Shown piece after piece: positions 25,051 to 34,447 of a stretch of 34,640 bases of DNA. The notes beneath the pieces were generated by a model. That model ran no database searches and was not told the DNA's origin. It saw only the letters and a program-made list of their open reading frames with translations. Source of the DNA: Deltaproteobacteria bacterium (GTDB lineage: Bacteria; Desulfobacterota; Binatia; UBA9968); NCBI GenBank assembly GCA_009692615.1, contig SHYW01000049.1, positions 1 to 34,640 of the forward strand, given 5' to 3'. The position numbers and the translations under genes were made by a program. The stretch's first letter is position 1; the number at the start of each line of letters is the position of its first letter.

Positions 25051-25617
25051 ATGATCCATCGCTCGTTCTGCGCCGTGATCATCACCGCGATCGCGCTCTG
25101 CGCCATTGCAACAGCAAGCAGCGCGGCCGAATCGTCCTGCCCCGCGATCCTCGATCATAAGTTCGCCAATCTGATGGACGAGCCGGTTTCGCTCTGCCAG
25201 TTTCGCGGCAAAGTACTGCTCATCGTCAACACCGCCAGTGAATGCGGCTACACGCCGCAATACGACGGCTTGGAAAAACTATATCGCCGTTATCGCGACA
25301 AGGGTTTCGCGGTTTTAGGATTTTCCGCCAACGACTTCGGCGCCCAGGAACCGGGCTCGAACAAAGAGATCGCGCAATTCTGCCAGGTCAATTATGGCAT
25401 CACCTTTCCGGTGTTCGCCAAGACTTCAGTAGTTGGCGTTAAAGCCAACCCGCTGTTTCGCGAGCTGGCGGCCAAGACCAAGAAGCCGCCGCAATGGAAT
25501 TTTCACAAGTATCTTCTCGATAAAGCCGGACAACCGGTAAATGTTTTCGAAAGCGCCGCCGAACCGGAAGACCGACGCATCACCACGGAAATCGAAAAAC
25601 TGCTGCTTGCGCGCTAA
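25051..25617 (+). CDS. Secreted glutathione peroxidase (thiol peroxidase) family protein
   Basis: A 188-residue peroxidase of the GPx/BtuE family with an N-terminal signal peptide (residues 1-26, ending ASSAA), so it should act in the periplasm. Catalytic residues: Cys65 in NTASECGYTPQY, Gln99 in FGAQEPGSNKEI, and Trp149-Asn150 in PPQWNFHKYL. Cys111 in FCQVNYGITFPVF is a probable resolving Cys, suggesting a thioredoxin-type reductant. The usual FPCNQFG has become FSANDFG. Ribosome site AAGGAG lies before the ATG. Divergent from the chromate-transporter pair; a shared role in oxidative or oxyanion stress is possible. Confidence 0.9.
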   Translation: MIHRSFCAVIITAIALCAIATASSAAESSCPAILDHKFANLMDEPVSLCQFRGKVLLIVNTASECGYTPQYDGLEKLYRRYRDKGFAVLGFSANDFGAQEPGSNKEIAQFCQVNYGITFPVFAKTSVVGVKANPLFRELAAKTKKPPQWNFHKYLLDKAGQPVNVFESAAEPEDRRITTEIEKLLLAR

Positions 25618-25691
25618 ATCGAAACTAGTCAAATCGTCGCAATGAAAGATGCAATGTCCCTGCGCATGGTGATCCACTGAGAAAGTTCGTC

Positions 25692-26054
25692 ATGTCCGAT
25701 CCCAGCCCACAAAGCGGTGCAGAGTTTGTCGCAGAACAATTGCGCGACAAGATTGACGCGCTCTACCGCTTCGACTCTCGCCAGATTCTCGCCACCTTGA
25801 TTCGCCTGCTCGGCGATTTCGATCTCGCCGAAGAAGCGCTGCACGAAGCTTTTCGCGCCGCGTTGGAACAATGGCCGCGCGATGGCGTGCCGGCCAATCC
25901 GCGCGCCTGGCTGATTTCCACCGGCCGCTTCAAAGCCATCGACGCGATCCGCAAGCGCGCGCGCTTCGAATCGTTGCCCGACGATATCGCCGAGCGCCTG
26001 ACCAGCGAAAGCGACGATTTAGAATCAACTCGGCATTTCGCGATCGGGGTATGA
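25692..26054 (+). pseudogene. Truncated ECF sigma factor (ECF42-like) with repeat-derived tail
   Basis: The 120-residue frame begins as a normal ECF42-type sigma factor: IDALYRFDSRQILATLIRLLGDFDLAEEALHEAF then AALEQWPRDGVPANPRAWLI and FKAIDAIRKRARFESL. These are sigma region 2 and its linker. After SDDLES (about 26030) the sequence changes to TRHFAIGV and stops, where an intact protein would run on for roughly 300 residues through region 4 and a C-terminal extension. The break coincides with a three-hairpin repeat. Region 4, which reads the -35, is gone, so it cannot act as a normal sigma factor. Confidence 0.85.
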
Positions 26055-26129
26055 ACCCCGCTCGCGACCAAAGGGGATGCTCGCCCCCTTTGGAAACCCC
26101 ATTTAGTTGTGCCCGCCGCAAGCAGCGGG
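26038..26129. repeat. Three-hairpin REP/MITE-like element in the broken sigma gene
   Basis: Three consecutive hairpins lie in 92 bases. The first pairs 26038-26050 with 26055-26067 (12 of 13 pairs, loop ATGA). The second pairs CCAAAGGGG (26068-26076) with CCCCTTTGG (26085-26093). The third is CCCGC...GCGGG (26112-26116 with 26125-26129, with inner GC/GC). No protein is supported. It lies between the end of sigma homology (about 26030) and the start of SRPBCC homology (about 26139). Confidence 0.65.
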
Positions 26130-26138
26130 GAATATTAG

Positions 26139-26346
26139 ATTAAACCGTTCACAGCAACCAACACCACCGAATTCAGCTTCAAGCCCGAAGCTGAAAAAAC
26201 GCTGGTCACTTGGAGCATGTTCGGCGAAAACAATTTCATCGCCAAGGCCTTCGCCTGTTCATGAACATGGACAAAATGGTCGGCGGCGATTTCGAAAAGG
26301 GTTGGCGCAAATGAAATCGCTGGTTGAAGCGGCGCCCAAGCAATAG
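26139..26346 (+). pseudogene. Remnant of an SRPBCC (polyketide-cyclase-like) protein
   Basis: The frame from about 26142 reads KPFTATNTTEFSFKPEAEKT then LVTWSMFGENNFIAKAF, the C-terminal half of the SRPBCC/START-like family found beside ECF42 sigma factors and DoxX. A one-base loss near 26258 ends that frame. In the next frame MNMDKMVGGDFEKG continues, a second loss near 26308 shifts again, and AQMKSLVEAAPKQ ends in TAG at 26344-26346. The N-terminal half is absent. Non-functional. Confidence 0.8.
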
Positions 26347-26375
26347 CACGGCGAAAACAATAACCGGAGAAAAAC

Positions 26376-26747
26376 ATGAACGTTGTACTGTGGATCGCAC
26401 AAACACTGCTCGCCGCGCTATTTTTGTTCGCCGGCGGTTCGAAGCTGGTCATGTCAATCGAAGAGATGACCAAGCAGATGCCGATGCCGGGCTGGTTCCT
26501 GCGCTTCATCGGCGTAGCCGAAGTGTTGGGCGCCGTCGGTCTGATTCTCCCTGGACTTTTGCGTATTCGCCCCAGCTTGACACCGCTCGCAGCGGCGGGA
26601 TTGGTGATCGTTATGATCGGCGCGACGGCGGTTACGCTGATGACCGGCGATGTCGCCACCGCGCTGATGCCGCTCGTGACCGGGCTTCTCACCGCCTTCG
26701 TCGCCTACGGCCGCCGGCGCCTCAAACCATTCTCAACCAAGTCCTGA
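26376..26747 (+). CDS. DoxX family membrane protein
   Basis: A 123-residue four-helix DoxX-family membrane protein: VLWIAQTLLAALFLFAGGSKL, WFLRFIGVAEVLGAVGLILP, LTPLAAAGLVIVMIGATAVTL and a last helix near ALMPLVTGLLTAFVAYG. GGAG lies about seven bases before the ATG. In intact relatives it belongs to the same small operon as an ECF sigma factor and an SRPBCC protein; here it is the only member of the three still intact. Function unknown; links to redox or thiosulfate metabolism exist for some members. Confidence 0.85.
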   Translation: MNVVLWIAQTLLAALFLFAGGSKLVMSIEEMTKQMPMPGWFLRFIGVAEVLGAVGLILPGLLRIRPSLTPLAAAGLVIVMIGATAVTLMTGDVATALMPLVTGLLTAFVAYGRRRLKPFSTKS

Positions 26748-26760
26748 AGAGTGTCGTGAA

Positions 26761-27111
26761 TCAGCTGCGCGAAGCCGCACGTTGCTTGGGCAACATGCGT
26801 ATCGGAGTTTGGGACGGGGCCAGCAGTCTTTTTGCATTCCCCACCATGCCGGAAAGAAAATTATAATCGCACGCCTCACAAATGACTCCCGAGAGCGGCA
26901 GTTGCTCTGCGCAGTTCGGGCACTTTTTTAATGACGGGAGGTGTTGCTCCTCAAACATTCGATCGACGGCGTACTCGTTTGAGAACGCACTTCCCGTCAC
27001 CAACGCCTTGAAAACACCGACTTGCTTCTTGTCCCCTGCAATGGCGATAAGAAACATCAAGATAATTGCCGGGGCAAAAAAATTAACGATATCTAAATTT
27101 TCACCAGTCAT
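26761..27111 (-). CDS. Small membrane-anchored zinc-ribbon protein
   Basis: A 116-residue protein I cannot assign to a named family. An N-terminal membrane helix (about residues 9-25, FFAPAIILMFLIAIAG) precedes a linker and a four-Cys ribbon: CPNC at 64-67 and CEAC at 78-81, followed by DYNF. The tail is short and basic. A strong ribosome site GAAGGAG lies seven bases before the ATG, which supports it as a real gene. It is convergent with doxX (stop codons 14 bases apart). It may be a sensor or scaffold at the inner membrane. Confidence 0.7.
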   Translation of the reverse strand: MTGENLDIVNFFAPAIILMFLIAIAGDKKQVGVFKALVTGSAFSNEYAVDRMFEEQHLPSLKKCPNCAEQLPLSGVICEACDYNFLSGMVGNAKRLLAPSQTPIRMLPKQRAASRS

Positions 27112-27509
27112 GATCTTACTCCTTCCGCCCTACCAGCTTGGCTAGGGCGACAACTCTCTTGCACGTCGCTTTGTGCACGACCTGCTATAGAGCAATGGGA
27201 GTGCCGAAAAATGGATTTTGTCGCTTACGTAAGAACGGCGCGAAGGTGGCAAAGAATGCCGATTGGCACCATCGTGGATTCGCCCCAAACTGGCTCGGCG
27301 ATGGGGCAACGGGCCATTTGGCCCGCGCCACTCAGGGTTAGGTGAAATAACCAAAGCCCGACAACCAGTCTTTAAGCAGCCAGGACTTTCGTCGTTTTAG
27401 GAGATGGTATATTACAGACAAATTCTTTCGTCCATGGTAATTCTTGCGTACCGGGACGCAGGAATCTTGGAAGCGTACTACGCATTGCTTTTGAGGCGTA
27501 AAGCAACTG
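27112..27509. other. Intergenic region with three tandem hairpins, no gene seen
   Basis: No supported gene lies in these 398 bases, between divergent genes. Three small stems follow one another: GCCCCA (27282-27287) with TGGGGC (27302-27307); CGGGCC (27310-27315) with GGCCCG (27320-27325); and GGTTA (27336-27340) with TAACC (27348-27352). A TATATT at 27410-27415 could be a -10 for the gene at 27510 but has no good -35. Open frames across it look random. Confidence 0.4.
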
Positions 27510-28412
27510 ATGATTAACCGCTGGGGTTTAGGAAACAAATTATTACTTGTCGCTGCGGTCTTGCTTTTGCCCCAGCTCGCCTGTGCCGGATCGTTCAAGC
27601 TAGGTTCCATAAGTATATCCCCGGTGGTGGAGACCAGAAAATTTTGGCCCCTTGCCAGCTATCTCGCGCGGCAGTTGCAGTCAGAGGGAATCGACGAAGC
27701 GAAAGTTGTCGTGGCGGAGAGTATTCCGGCGATGTCCTCGTTCTTGCAAACGCGCGGGGCAGATCTTTACATAGATAGTGTTTTCCCTTCGGTGGCTGTG
27801 AGCCGCCTTTCCAACAGCAAACTTCTGCTGCAACGCTGGAAGAAGGGGAAAAGCGATTACCAGTCGATTATCTTCACGCGAAAAGATAGCGGCATCGCTC
27901 GATTGGAGGATATCAAGGGCAAGGTCATCGCCTTTGAGGAGCCCTTCAGTTCGACCGGTTATTTTTTTCCGAAAATGGTTTTATTGAAAAAAGGATTCCG
28001 AATGACGCCCAAGAGACAGGGGAGTGACCCCATAAAATCCGACGAAGTGGGGTATATCTTTAGTCACGGTGACTCGAATACAATTCTCTCGGTGTTGAAT
28101 GGAGTCGTGGCGGCGGGTGCAACCGATAGTCAGAAGTATCTCGCTGTGGCGAAAAACGTTGACAGCTTCAAGATCATTCATGAGACGGTTTCCATTCCGC
28201 GTCAGATAGTCAGCCATCGAGCCGATCTCCCTGCCAAGCTTGTGACGAAAGTAAAGGAAGTTTTAATGAACATGCATCAGACTGCGGAGGGTAGGCAGGT
28301 GCTGCAGGCTTTCGAGAGCACTACCAAGTTCGATGAGATACCGGTTCGAGACATCGACCTTATGGCCGGATTAAAGAAACAGGTCGATGCCGAACTTAAA
28401 CTCCAACGATAG
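27510..28412 (+). CDS. PhnD-like phosphate/phosphonate-type periplasmic binding protein, orphan
   Basis: A 300-residue periplasmic binding protein of the PhnD/phosphite-binding group. Signal peptide: KLLLVAAVLLLPQLACA before GSFKLGSIS. Family features are the domain opening VVETRKFWPLASYLARQL, ADLYIDSVFPSVAVSRLS, LEDIKGKVIAFEEPFSSTGYFFPKMVLL and DSNTILSVLNGVVAAGATDS. No permease or ATPase is in the neighbourhood, so it is either an orphan binding protein or a sensor partner. Phosphate or phosphonate as ligand is inferred from the family only. The ribosome site is weak. Confidence 0.82.
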   Translation: MINRWGLGNKLLLVAAVLLLPQLACAGSFKLGSISISPVVETRKFWPLASYLARQLQSEGIDEAKVVVAESIPAMSSFLQTRGADLYIDSVFPSVAVSRLSNSKLLLQRWKKGKSDYQSIIFTRKDSGIARLEDIKGKVIAFEEPFSSTGYFFPKMVLLKKGFRMTPKRQGSDPIKSDEVGYIFSHGDSNTILSVLNGVVAAGATDSQKYLAVAKNVDSFKIIHETVSIPRQIVSHRADLPAKLVTKVKEVLMNMHQTAEGRQVLQAFESTTKFDEIPVRDIDLMAGLKKQVDAELKLQR

Positions 28413-28574
28413 CCTCGGTTCGCCCGGCTGATGTAAATATTTCCATTCTTCTCTCCGCATTTACAGCAACGGCTTCGAGCGCTAGGATTGAATAGAAGCG
28501 AAACGCGATGAGGTCTCAAACTATCCGACGTAAGTTAATACGAATGGCTGGCACTGTATCCGATCCCAAGCAGT

Positions 28575-29477
28575 CTAAATATCACCCCTTTCCGTCCTAT
28601 CCTTATTTATGATCAATCGATATTTACTGTCATGTTTAAAAGCGCGGTAAATTTTTAGTGGCGGAAAACCAAACGAAGATCGCTCTTTAACGAGATCTTT
28701 CAATTGCTCGACGGTCGCGCTACTAGCGGAACATCCTATGATGATCCCAGAAAGCGCTGCAGAGCGAAAATAAAGTAACTGAGCCGCCGATTCCGGGACT
28801 ATTATTCTACGCTCTTTCTCGTATGCCCAGCCTTGATATTTTCTTAGGAGTACCACCGTTATGCCCTTTGCCTCATTGAGCCAATTTAAGACTGGATAAT
28901 CTTCGCTGTAGTTCACAGGCAATGCCTGGGCAAACGTAGCAATATCCCTGGCGACTTCGAACTGAAGACAAACACCCCTATGGTCTGTTGCATAATGACT
29001 CCACATGAGAATGCTTCGCGGATCACCTCCGAAGGAGCACACACCTACAGCGGCAGTGCTCTCTGCAAACGATATTCTTGCCCGTGACACGACAGAATCT
29101 AAATTTGCCATCATACGGCTTACTTCCCTCTTCCGGGCTTCCCATTTTACCCCTCGTTCTCTAAAGAGCCGGTCTAATTTTTGTCTTATCGCCGCACGCG
29201 GTCCTTCAACGATAATTTTTGCGGCCATATCGTAGGGGTCGTTGAACTCTGTCGGTGACGAAAGGCGCAATCTGGACTGAAAAAGAATATCACGAAGACG
29301 GTCAACGGAGGTACTGTTGGAAGGATCAAATGGTCGGAACTTGTATAAAAAACGACACAGCGATGGCCTAACTTGGCGCCACAGAACCTGTCGTCGTTTA
29401 CGATAGCCAAGGCCATCAAGACGCTTCACAAACCCCTTGAAGTATTCTTCAGGATCTAGACTTTGGGGCGCTTTCAT
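28575..29477 (-). CDS. DUF2971 domain protein
   Basis: A 300-residue DUF2971 protein. Recognisable segments are LYKFRPFDP (about 44-52), RLRDILFQSRLRLSSPTEFNDPYDM (60-84), VGVCSFGGDPRSILMWSHYATDHRGVCLQFE (145-175) and WAYEKERRIIVPE. Conserved polar residues in the last two segments are probably the active or binding site. The family's activity is unknown to me; such genes often occur as scattered accessory genes. The ATG has no good ribosome site. Like the neighbouring PhnD-like gene it appears lower in GC than the core genes, hinting at transfer. Confidence 0.82.
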   Translation of the reverse strand: MKAPQSLDPEEYFKGFVKRLDGLGYRKRRQVLWRQVRPSLCRFLYKFRPFDPSNSTSVDRLRDILFQSRLRLSSPTEFNDPYDMAAKIIVEGPRAAIRQKLDRLFRERGVKWEARKREVSRMMANLDSVVSRARISFAESTAAVGVCSFGGDPRSILMWSHYATDHRGVCLQFEVARDIATFAQALPVNYSEDYPVLNWLNEAKGITVVLLRKYQGWAYEKERRIIVPESAAQLLYFRSAALSGIIIGCSASSATVEQLKDLVKERSSFGFPPLKIYRAFKHDSKYRLIINKDRTERGDI

Positions 29478-29633
29478 ATGACCAGGGAAGAATCCTAATT
29501 GTAAAAATGGAATGGAGTCAGCTCAAGCTGATCCTGCTTTTCTTACCCAGTTCCATTACTAAATCGGCTCAAGCGCAACTCCGCTATCCGCCAACTGCTC
29601 ATAGCAACCGAACGGGATACGGGATTGCCGCGT

Positions 29634-32600
29634 TTACTTTTTCGCCGGGTCGTAACCGAGGATCGGCGACAGCCAGCGTTCCACTTCTGAAACTTTCATC
29701 TCTTTACGCCCGGCGTAGGACTCGACTTGGTCTTTGCCGATCGAGTTGACGGCGAAGTAGTGCGCGTCTTTATGGGCGAAATAGATGCCGCACACCGAGG
29801 CGGCCGGATACATGGCGAAACTTTCCGTCAGCGTGATGCCGGTGGCCTCGCCGGCGTTGAGTAAATCGAATATCAGCGGCTTTTCGGTGTGATCGGGTTG
29901 CGACGGGTAGCCCGGCGCCGGGCGGATGCCGCGATATTTTTCCGCGATCAAATCTTCGACGGTCAACTTCTCATCTTTGCCGTAGCCCCACTCGGCGCGC
30001 GTGCGCTTGTGCAAATATTCGGCGAACGCTTCGGCCAACCGGTCCGCCAAGGCTTTTGCCATGATCGAATTATATTGATCGTTGTCCTTGTCGAACTGTT
30101 CGGCGAGTTCCTGCGTGCCATGGCCGGTGGTCACCGCGAAAGCGCCGAGGTAATCCACTCGGCCGCTCTCGCGCGGCGCGACGAAGTCGGCAAGCGCCAA
30201 CTGCGGTTTGCCGCGCTGATTGTCTTTCTGCTGGCGCAGCGTGTGAAAGCGCGTCAGCTCTTTAGTGCGAGTTACATCCGAATAAATGACAATATCGTCG
30301 CCGTCACTGTTGGCCGGATAGAAACCGTAAACCGCGTTGGCCGTGAACAGCTTTTCATCGACAATCTTTTTCAACAGCTCTTGGGCGTTGGCGAACAAAT
30401 CCCGCGCCGCCGGACCGCGCGCCGGATCTTGCAACAAGTCAGGATAGCGCCCGCGCATTTCCCAAGTGTGGAAGAACGGCGACCAATCGATGTAGGAAAC
30501 CAATTGAGCCAACGAAAACTCTTTGAGCACGCGCCGCCCGGTGAATTCCGGCGTGGCGATATGATGCACATCCCACTCGGTTTGAAGCTTGTGACGTTTG
30601 GCTTCATCATAAGCGAGCAACTGCGTGCCGGCGCGGTTTTCGAATTGCTCGCGCATCTCTTGCTGGTCTTTGCGGTTCTGTGCGTCGAGCGCTTGCCGGC
30701 TTTCCGCTTTCATCAATGCACCCACCACCGGCACGGCGCGCGAGGCATCGATCACGTGAATGGTTTCATGCTTGTACGCAGGAGCGATCTTAACCGCTGT
30801 GTGACGCTTGCTGGTGGTCGCGCCGCCGATCAGCAACGGAATTTTTAATCCGCGCCGGGTCATCTCGCTGGCGACATGCACCATCTCGTCCAAGGACGGC
30901 GTGATCAAACCGCTGAGACCGATGATATCGGCTTTCTCTTCAATCGCCGTGTCGATGATCTTGTCCGCCGGCACCATGACGCCGAGATCGATGACGTCGT
31001 AATTGTTGCAGCCCAGCACCACGCCGACGATGTTTTTGCCGATATCGTGAACGTCGCCCTTGACCGTGGCGAAAACCAATTTGGTGCGCACCGAAGTATC
31101 CTGCGCGCGCAATTTTTCCGCTTCCAGATAGGGCGTGAGATAAGCCACCGCCTTCTTCATCACCCGCGCGCTTTTTACCACTTGAGGCAAAAACATTTTT
31201 CCCGAACCGAACAGATCGCCGACCACGTTCATGCCGTCCATCAGCGGCCCTTCGATGACGCCCAGCGGCTTGCCATGTTTCTGGCGCGCCTCTTCGACGT
31301 CTTGATCGATGAAATCTGTCAGCCCCTTCACCAGCGCGTGGGCCAACCGTTCTTCCACCGTACCGTCGCGCCAGGAATCGTCTTTGACCGCGACCTTGCC
31401 CTTAGTTTTAACCGTGTCGGCGAAGGCGACCAAGCGTTCGGTGGCATCGGCGCGCCGGTTGAGCAGCACGTCTTCGACTAACTCGAGCAAGTCCTCGGGA
31501 ATCTGTTCATACACCGACAGCATGCCGGGATTGACGATGCCCATGTCCATGCCGGCTTTGATGGCGTGGTAGAGAAACGCCGAATGCATCGCCTCGCGCA
31601 CCGGATTGTTGCCGCGAAAGGAAAACGAGATGTTGCTCACGCCGCCCGAGACTTTCGCCAGCGGCAAGTTTTGTTTGATCCAGCGCGTCGCTTCGATGAA
31701 ATTCACCGCGTAGTTGTTATGTTCCTCGATGCCGGTGCCGACGGTGAGAATGTTGGGATCGAAAATAATATCCTGGGGCGGAAAGCCGACGCTTTCCGTC
31801 AGCAGCTTGTAAGCGCGCGTGCACACTTCGATCTTGCGCTCCAACGTGTCCGCTTGGCCGCGCTCGTCGAACGCCATGACGATCACCGCGGCGCCGTAGC
31901 GGCGGATCAGTATCGCCTGGGCGATGAACTTCTCTTCGCCTTCTTTGAGGCTGATCGAATTGACGATGCCTTTGCCCTGCACGCAGCGCAGGCCCGCTTC
32001 GATTACTTCCCACTTCGAGCTGTCGATCATCACCGGCACCCGCGCGATGTCCGATTCGCCGGCGATCAAGCGGAGAAATTTCTCCATCGCGGCTTTCGAA
32101 TCGAGCATGCCTTCGTCCATGTTGACGTCGATGATCTGGGCACCGCCCTCGACCTGCTGGCGCGCCACGCTCACCGCTTTTTCAAAATCGCCGGCGAGAA
32201 TCATCTTGGCGAAGACCGGCGAGCCGGTCACGTTGGTGCGCTCGCCGATGTTGACGAAGTTAGATTCCGGCAGCACCGTCACTCTCTCGAGGCCGCTCAG
32301 ACGCAAATGCGGCTCAACCTCGGGAAGCCGACGCGGCGCTTTGCCTTTCACCGCGGCCGCCAGCGCCGCGATATGCCCCGGCGTCGTGCCGCAACAACCG
32401 CCGACGAAGTTCAGCCAACCGTTGTCGACCCACTCGCGCAACTGCGGCGCCAGCGACTCGGGAGTCTCCGGAAAACCGGTGGGCAGCAATGGATCGGGCA
32501 AGCCGGCATTGGGATGCGTGCTGATATAGATCGGCGCAATTTGCGCCAGCTCTTCGATCAGCGGGCGCATCTCCTTGGGCCCCAGCGCGCAGTTCATACC

Positions 32601-33332
32601 GACGCTGAGCAGCGGCACGTGGGATATGGAATTCCAAAAACCTTCGACGGTCTGACCGGTGACGCCACGATTGCTGGCGGCTTGAATGAAAGTCACCGAC
32701 GCCATCAAGGGAATAGACAGCTGACGTTCGTCAAGAAGCTTGGCAATGGCGAAGAATGCCGCTTTACCATTAAGCGTATCGAAAATCGTTTCGACTAGCA
32801 GAATATCGACGTCGCCGTCCAATAGGCCTCGTGCTTGCTCATAATATGCGTCGACAAGGTCATCAAAAGTCAGACGGCGGCTTGCAGCGCTGTTAACATC
32901 GGTCGAGATCGAACACATTTGAGTGGTCGGCCCCATCGAGCCGGCGACGAAGCACTGCCTCACGGGATCTTTGGCCATGACGCGTTGGGCGGCTATCTTC
33001 GCCGCCCGCGCGCCAGCAACGTTCATTTCATAGACCAGCGATTCAAGCTCGTAATCCGCCATGGACACCGAAGTCGAATTGAAGGTATTGGTCTCAACGA
33101 TGTCCGCACCAGCTTCAAAATACTGCTGGTGAATCTCGGCGATCAGTTCGGGCTGCGTGAGACATAATAGATCGTTGCAGCCCTTGAGATCCTTACCATG
33201 GTTAGTAAACCGCTCGCCGCGAAACTCCTTCTCACCGAGCTCGTGGGCTTGGATCATCGTCCCCATGGCACCATCGAGAATGACAATGCGCTCCGATAGC
33301 AGTTTACGTAAAGTTATTTCAGTCGAGTTCAT
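29634..33332 (-). CDS. metH: Cobalamin-dependent methionine synthase
   Basis: A full-length 1232-residue MetH (E. coli form: 1227), transferring methyl from methyl-THF to homocysteine through cob(I)alamin. The homocysteine domain has zinc ligands Cys248 (GMNCALG), Cys313 and Cys314 (GGCCGT). The folate domain runs from about 355 ([11 protein letters not shown]) through [10 protein letters not shown] to [13 protein letters not shown]. The cobalamin cap starts near 650, and the B12 lower-ligand motif is DVHDIGK (760-766, His762). The C-terminal reactivation domain includes [12 protein letters not shown] (1137-1148), which binds SAM. It follows sahR by 47 bases on the same strand. No cobalamin or SAM riboswitch is visible in that gap. 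Large antisense open frames are shadows. Confidence 0.98.
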   Translation of the reverse strand: MNSTEITLRKLLSERIVILDGAMGTMIQAHELGEKEFRGERFTNHGKDLKGCNDLLCLTQPELIAEIHQQYFEAGADIVETNTFNSTSVSMADYELESLVYEMNVAGARAAKIAAQRVMAKDPVRQCFVAGSMGPTTQMCSISTDVNSAASRRLTFDDLVDAYYEQARGLLDGDVDILLVETIFDTLNGKAAFFAIAKLLDERQLSIPLMASVTFIQAASNRGVTGQTVEGFWNSISHVPLLSVGMNCALGPKEMRPLIEELAQIAPIYISTHPNAGLPDPLLPTGFPETPESLAPQLREWVDNGWLNFVGGCCGTTPGHIAALAAAVKGKAPRRLPEVEPHLRLSGLERVTVLPESNFVNIGERTNVTGSPVFAKMILAGDFEKAVSVARQQVEGGAQIIDVNMDEGMLDSKAAMEKFLRLIAGESDIARVPVMIDSSKWEVIEAGLRCVQGKGIVNSISLKEGEEKFIAQAILIRRYGAAVIVMAFDERGQADTLERKIEVCTRAYKLLTESVGFPPQDIIFDPNILTVGTGIEEHNNYAVNFIEATRWIKQNLPLAKVSGGVSNISFSFRGNNPVREAMHSAFLYHAIKAGMDMGIVNPGMLSVYEQIPEDLLELVEDVLLNRRADATERLVAFADTVKTKGKVAVKDDSWRDGTVEERLAHALVKGLTDFIDQDVEEARQKHGKPLGVIEGPLMDGMNVVGDLFGSGKMFLPQVVKSARVMKKAVAYLTPYLEAEKLRAQDTSVRTKLVFATVKGDVHDIGKNIVGVVLGCNNYDVIDLGVMVPADKIIDTAIEEKADIIGLSGLITPSLDEMVHVASEMTRRGLKIPLLIGGATTSKRHTAVKIAPAYKHETIHVIDASRAVPVVGALMKAESRQALDAQNRKDQQEMREQFENRAGTQLLAYDEAKRHKLQTEWDVHHIATPEFTGRRVLKEFSLAQLVSYIDWSPFFHTWEMRGRYPDLLQDPARGPAARDLFANAQELLKKIVDEKLFTANAVYGFYPANSDGDDIVIYSDVTRTKELTRFHTLRQQKDNQRGKPQLALADFVAPRESGRVDYLGAFAVTTGHGTQELAEQFDKDNDQYNSIMAKALADRLAEAFAEYLHKRTRAEWGYGKDEKLTVEDLIAEKYRGIRPAPGYPSQPDHTEKPLIFDLLNAGEATGITLTESFAMYPAASVCGIYFAHKDAHYFAVNSIGKDQVESYAGRKEMKVSEVERWLSPILGYDPAKK

Positions 33333-33379
33333 AAATACTCTTTCGCGATCCCGAAGTAATTCGATCCATGAGTGAAAAT

Positions 33380-34429
33380 TTATTCTGCGCCTTTTGCGCT
33401 TTTTGCGGCCAATTCTCCGACTCCGAGTTCCTTCTTACTTTGCGCCTTTGCGTTCTTTGCGGCCAAGTCCCGTTTCTCCGGCAGACTCGCCCGCGCGACG
33501 AAAATCTCCACCGGCCGATTGCCGTTGCGCGCGACTTTTTCGCCGGCAAAGGAGCCGGTGAGATCGTAATCCACCGACGCCGCGCCGGCTTCGTCAAACC
33601 ATCGTTCGATGACGCCGCGCTCGAAGCCGAGCCAACGGTGCGCCATCTGCTCGCGCATCCACTGCTGTTTGTGCTCGACCAAGTCGACGAGAATCACCGA
33701 ACCGCCGGGCCGCGCGATGCGGCACAATCCGGCAATCGCTGCCGCCGGGTCCGGTAAAAAATGCAGCACCATGACGCAAAACGCCGCATCGACAGTGTGG
33801 GAGGCCAACGGCAGCTTGAGCAAATCGCCCTGACGAAACTCGACGTTGTCGACGCCGCGCTCCTTGGCAACGGCGCGGGCGCGCTTGAGCATCTCGCTGG
33901 AAAGATCGACGCCGATCACCTTGCGCGCGAAGCGCGCCAATTCAAAAGTCAGACTCCCCGTGCCGCAGCCGAGATCGGCCAAGGTCAAATCGTTGGGCAA
34001 GAGTTTTTCGATCGCCAGCGAAGTGACGCGGTCGTCGAAATAGCTTTTGCGAATGCGCTCCCAATCCCCCGCCACCGACTCGAAATACCCTTCCGAGCGG
34101 CGCAACCGACGCCGCCGGCAAGCGACCAAGCGGGCCTGATCTTTCTTGCTGTCAGGAAGTTCGGCGAAACGCGCCTGCAAGGTCTTGAACAATTCCCGCG
34201 CGGGCGCCGCCATATCCCGGCGCGCCGAGAAATAAACGTTGGTGCCTTCCTTGCGGTCGCGCACGAAGCCCGCGTCGCGCAGGATCGCCAGATTGCGCGA
34301 CACCGAAGATTGCACCGATGCCACGGTCTCTTGCACCTCGCCCACGGTCAGCTCTTCCTGAGCCACCGCGGCGAGAATGCGCACGCGCAACGGATCGGCC
34401 AGCGCCTTAAGGGTTCGAACCAAGTCCAT
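33380..34429 (-). CDS. sahR: ArsR-family HTH fused to a SAM-methylase-like domain, SahR-type regulator
   Basis: A 349-residue fusion. Residues 1-90 are an ArsR winged helix ([20 protein letters not shown] then [21 protein letters not shown]). Residues about 115-310 are a class I methyltransferase-like domain with [15 protein letters not shown] (150-164) and the acidic residue in [10 protein letters not shown] (D175). ArsR-methylase fusions of this kind beside metH match SahR, a repressor that releases DNA on binding S-adenosylhomocysteine and controls the SAM cycle in several proteobacteria. No metal-binding Cys set typical of arsenic sensors is evident. About 30 C-terminal residues ([13 protein letters not shown] to AAKSAKGAE) are encoded by a dispersed repeat. 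It precedes metH by 47 bases and probably regulates it together with itself. Confidence 0.82.
   Translation of the reverse strand: MDLVRTLKALADPLRVRILAAVAQEELTVGEVQETVASVQSSVSRNLAILRDAGFVRDRKEGTNVYFSARRDMAAPARELFKTLQARFAELPDSKKDQARLVACRRRRLRRSEGYFESVAGDWERIRKSYFDDRVTSLAIEKLLPNDLTLADLGCGTGSLTFELARFARKVIGVDLSSEMLKRARAVAKERGVDNVEFRQGDLLKLPLASHTVDAAFCVMVLHFLPDPAAAIAGLCRIARPGGSVILVDLVEHKQQWMREQMAHRWLGFERGVIERWFDEAGAASVDYDLTGSFAGEKVARNGNRPVEIFVARASLPEKRDLAAKNAKAQSKKELGVGELAAKSAKGAE
33391..33470. repeat. Dispersed repeat copies A2/A3 at the sahR 3' end
   Basis: 33391-33430 matches the block at 21181-21219 (TTTGCGGCCAAT core). 33431-33470 repeats the theme with CTTTGCGCCTTTGCG and TTCTTTGCGGCCAAG. 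The phrases resemble one arm of the hairpin at 23728-23787. On the minus strand they are translated as the Ala/Lys-rich end of the sahR product. Confidence 0.65.
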
Positions 34430-34447
34430 AGGTATTTAGCAACGATC

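Noticed and set aside
24371-25051. Upstream extension of the second chromate-transporter frame
   Set aside because: It is an out-of-frame reading through the first subunit; the real start is the ATG at 24370, coupled to the first subunit's stop.
26051-26143. Small frame starting MNPARDQRG within the hairpin element
   Set aside because: It is translation of the three-hairpin repeat and has no ribosome site.
27138-27354. Small open frames in the gap before the PhnD-like gene
   Set aside because: No ribosome sites, both strands open equally, translations look random.
29889-32798. Long plus-strand open frames opposite metH (29889-30848, 30876-31481, 31566-32798)
   Set aside because: They are antisense to an intact, highly conserved gene, have no ribosome sites and low-complexity His/Arg-rich translations.
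33333-33379. Cobalamin or SAM riboswitch before metH
   Set aside because: The gap is only 47 bases and contains no B12-box-like or SAM-I elements.
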